DNA from: JAAYHV01 sp035268985
GTDB lineage: Bacteria > Bacillota > Clostridia > Peptostreptococcales > Anaerovoracaceae
Reading direction: 5' to 3'
Assembly (NCBI GenBank): GCA_035268985.1
Contig: DATFJV010000018.1
Coordinates: 1 to 7,793, forward strand
Length of the DNA: 7,793 nt
The notes beneath the pieces were generated by a model. The model ran no database searches. It was not told where the DNA came from and saw nothing but the letters and a program-made list of their open reading frames with translations. Position numbers and translations under genes: made by a program. The number at the start of each line of letters is the position of its first letter. Positions within the stretch are counted from its first letter, which is position 1. Positions 5,486 to 7,793 of the stretch are shown piece by piece.

Positions 5486-6514
5486 TCAGTACAACGCTTC
5501 TAATAATTGCTCCAACTGTTCTTTTATTTCATAAAACTCACAATTCAAGTCAAGCATTTTAACATCTATTCTATTCCCACTCATATAGTAGGCATTATTA
5601 GGAAGTATTTCTTCATCAGTCTTTGCATACAATAACATGCCTGAAACTTCATGCGGCTTATTTCTAAGCTCAGCTTCTTTATTCTTTACATAAGTAAATA
5701 TTTGATATAGATTTGCAGAATTTAATGTATGCACATCATATTGTTTTTGAGTAGTATACGAATAATACTTGGCATCAATTATTAATACTTTATCATCTTT
5801 ACTTAACATAATATCTGTTTGCATAATTGGAAGCATAGTTTTTACTCCATTATCTAATTGCCATGGTATTTGAGATGCATTTGCATTTATTTTCGGGAAT
5901 TCTTTTCTGTAATACTCTAGTATGAATTTTTCATATAATCTATGCATCCTTTTTTCATCTAAAAAATCCATAAGTCTAGTTGTACCATCGCTATTGCTTT
6001 GTAATAATCCCTTTAATACTAGATAACAAATTGATATTAACATCCTATAATTTTGGTTGTTTCTGTTGTAATCCATATTCCAGTCAATAGTGTTTATATC
6101 TATAATACTAACATCAGAAAAATAGACCATCACTTTTCTTAATTCTTTTTTTCTTGCTTTAGATATGTCAGAACGTAACAAGACATCTGCAGTAGCTTTA
6201 ATAACTCTATTAAAATATGAGTCAACAGAAAAATTATCGTAAGAGCAAACCATTTGTTTCCTTAAAAAAGTTTTTCCCTTAATAGATTCAGAAATATCTA
6301 TTCTTCCCTTTAAAGATGATAATTTTTCGTTCTGTGAAATATATTCACGATTTAGTCCTCTTTTTAATTGGACAGATATACCCTTTGACAAAATAGCTGC
6401 ACATAATTCTGCTACATTGCTAAATTCTTCAGTAGCAATATCTTTATACCCTTGTTCATTTAAAACTTTAAATGCATAAGACAGCATATAGTAAATATTC
6501 TGTACTGGTATCAC
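5486..6514 (-). CDS. mcrC: McrC, nuclease subunit of a McrBC modification-dependent restriction system
   Basis: McrC carries the DNA-cutting centre of McrBC, the GTP-driven enzyme that cleaves DNA with modified cytosine. The 342-aa protein is complete and of normal length. Its N-terminus PVQNIYYMLSYAF is a hallmark of the family. The C-terminal half holds the PD-(D/E)xK nuclease: D234 in MQTDIML, then D247-A-K249 in LIIDAKYYS, followed by the supporting LYQIFTYV motif (Q271). The D-x12-D-x-K spacing matches E. coli McrC (D244, D257, K259). The start is a GTG (6514-6512) that overlaps the mcrB stop as GTGA. It is preceded by GAGGAG at 6524-6529, so the two proteins are probably made in coupled fashion. 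No lesions are seen. Confidence 0.94.
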   Translation of the reverse strand: MIPVQNIYYMLSYAFKVLNEQGYKDIATEEFSNVAELCAAILSKGISVQLKRGLNREYISQNEKLSSLKGRIDISESIKGKTFLRKQMVCSYDNFSVDSYFNRVIKATADVLLRSDISKARKKELRKVMVYFSDVSIIDINTIDWNMDYNRNNQNYRMLISICYLVLKGLLQSNSDGTTRLMDFLDEKRMHRLYEKFILEYYRKEFPKINANASQIPWQLDNGVKTMLPIMQTDIMLSKDDKVLIIDAKYYSYTTQKQYDVHTLNSANLYQIFTYVKNKEAELRNKPHEVSGMLLYAKTDEEILPNNAYYMSGNRIDVKMLDLNCEFYEIKEQLEQLLEALY

Positions 6515-7793
6515 TTTATAGCACTCCTCAAATTATTAGACCAATTTTTAACCTTTGTAGGTTCATCAAACCAATATTCTTTTAATAATGGTACTATCTC
6601 ATAATCTACAATATTTAATAATTCTTGATAATTAGCAACCTTTAAATTGCACAAGTAACTATGGCCTACACAGAATCCTTCACCAAGTGAATCGTCAGAT
6701 GATATGGCATTATTTAGCCCTTCTATGCTATTAATTAAATTATCAAACTTAGAATTATTCAAATCAGCTCTATATTCATTAAAGCCTTTAGTATTAAAAC
6801 CAGGTTTCATTTCATAAAAAGCAAACCGCCTTCTTAACGCATAATCTAGCATAGCCAAACTTCTATCAGCAGTGTTCATCATACCAATAATATATACATT
6901 AGTTGGCACATGGAATTTTTCATCCGAATAAAGCAGCTGCAAAGAGTTCCCTCTCTTATCATTTTCTATTAACATAAATAATTCGCCAAATATCTTGCTT
7001 AAGTTTCCTCTATTGATTTCATCAATTATAAAGAAGTAGTCATTTTCCAAATCATCAGTAGCTTTTTTACAGAAATTATAAAAAGAACCTTTTTTAATTT
7101 CAAAGTTCAGTCCACTACCTGATGGTCTAAATCCTTCAATAAAATCTTCATAAGAATAACTCTGATGAAATTGTATCATCATTACCCTCTCTAAATCCTT
7201 AACTCCCATAATAGAGTATGCCAACCTCTTAGCAGCAAATGTTTTCCCAACTCCTGGCGCTCCTTGCAAAATTACATTTTTCTTGTTTTTGACAAGGCCA
7301 ACCAAAGTATCATAATCTTCTTCATTCATAAACACTTCATCCAAAAACATATCTTTACTGTACTCAGGATAGGTTTTGTCCTCTTCAATATCTTCATCTT
7401 CATTTTCTAGGAATAATTCAATTAATTTTTTTATATCTTCAGTATACGCAGTAATATCGGTTAATGTTTTTGTTGATAAATTTGATGGGCTATCCCATTC
7501 ACCAATATCAGTCCAATTAACTTTACGGTAGTGATTAAAATCATCAGCAACATCATCATCAAACATATAGTCAGATTCTACTATACCTCTTCCCAAAATC
7601 AAGCTTTTACCCTTTATCACAAAAACTATATCATCCGACTTCATATCATTAGAAAATTGCCATGCAGCTAAACCATAGTTTTTAAAACTTTTTTCCTCGC
7701 CATTAACTTCTTGTAATTCCTTAATTATTTCTTTCTTTGTAGAATATTTGCTTAAATCACCCAAATATCCAGAGCCTATGGCCATAACTCCCT
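6511..7793 (-). CDS. mcrB: McrB, GTPase and DNA-recognition subunit (5' end outside the window)
   Basis: McrB recognises modified DNA, forms AAA+ rings and uses GTP to translocate and activate McrC. Counting from the Met at 7785, residues 1-120 fit an EVE-like (PUA-fold) modified-base reader: MAIGSGYLGDLSKY, then FKNYGLAAWQF, ILGRGIVESDY and HYRKVNWTDIGEW. An acidic linker (about 125-140) leads to the AAA+ domain: Walker A GAPGVGKT 175-182, FHQSYSYEDFIEGFRP 206-221, Walker B FFIIDEINRG 251-260, MNTADRS 303-309 (the NTAD element linked to GTP use), RRRF 318-321 and GEGFCVGHSY 368-377. The Met at 7785 is probably internal: the AGGGAG before it is only 2 bases away, the frame is open to the edge, and EVE domains normally have about 20-30 residues before the (G)VMAIG strand. 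It differs from E. coli McrB, whose N-terminal reader is another fold. Confidence 0.94.
   Translation of the reverse strand, partial: GVMAIGSGYLGDLSKYSTKKEIIKELQEVNGEEKSFKNYGLAAWQFSNDMKSDDIVFVIKGKSLILGRGIVESDYMFDDDVADDFNHYRKVNWTDIGEWDSPSNLSTKTLTDITAYTEDIKKLIELFLENEDEDIEEDKTYPEYSKDMFLDEVFMNEEDYDTLVGLVKNKKNVILQGAPGVGKTFAAKRLAYSIMGVKDLERVMMIQFHQSYSYEDFIEGFRPSGSGLNFEIKKGSFYNFCKKATDDLENDYFFIIDEINRGNLSKIFGELFMLIENDKRGNSLQLLYSDEKFHVPTNVYIIGMMNTADRSLAMLDYALRRRFAFYEMKPGFNTKGFNEYRADLNNSKFDNLINSIEGLNNAISSDDSLGEGFCVGHSYLCNLKVANYQELLNIVDYEIVPLLKEYWFDEPTKVKNWSNNLRSAIK

Noticed and set aside
7785..7793. Met at 7785 as the true McrB start with AGGGAG as its ribosome site
   Set aside because: The spacing is only 2 bases, the frame stays open to the edge, and the residues before and after fit the inside of an EVE-like domain.
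1..7793. CRISPR array, tRNA or rRNA genes, or a riboswitch
   Set aside because: No regularly spaced repeats, cloverleaf-like segments or recognisable riboswitch cores were found on either strand.

Overview
The window looks like chromosomal DNA of a low-GC Bacillota, most likely one of the Clostridia. It is AT-rich, has strong AGGAGG-type ribosome sites, promoters of the TGnTATAAT type, and SbcC/SbcD and McrB/McrC proteins of clostridial flavour. The lineage is inferred from sequence style only; no rRNA or marker gene is present.

Layout. All host genes run on the minus strand, so the right edge is upstream. From right to left: the tail of a modification-dependent restriction operon, mcrB (5' end outside the window) and mcrC, joined by a GTGA overlap; a decayed stretch (4896-5447) with a 40-codon orphan N-terminus run into a GNAT acetyltransferase pseudogene; a gene for an unknown single-pass membrane protein, split by an insertion sequence; and the DNA-repair nuclease pair sbcD-sbcC, joined by an ATGA overlap, with sbcC running off the left edge. 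The only plus-strand gene is the transposase inside the insertion sequence.

Main observation. A complete, apparently intact IS1634-family (IS4 superfamily, DDE) element of about 1.97 kb lies at 2246-4211, flanked by a perfect direct repeat of about 110 bp instead of the usual few bases. Unusually long, variable target duplications are a known trait of this family. The repeat copies 36 codons of the target gene. Taking out the element and one repeat copy gives one uninterrupted 282-aa reading frame. The repeats are identical, so the insertion is probably recent, and recombination between them could restore the gene. The element also carries hairpins with T-tracts near both ends that may insulate its transposase gene from outside transcription.

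How the genes relate. McrBC cuts modified foreign DNA, and SbcCD processes DNA ends and hairpins. They sit near each other but have separate transcription units here, and nothing in the sequence shows a functional link. The decayed genes and the IS between them mark a plastic, accessory-type spot. I found no convincing new multi-gene system; the most noteworthy items are the long-duplication IS insertion and the chimeric remnant beside mcrC.
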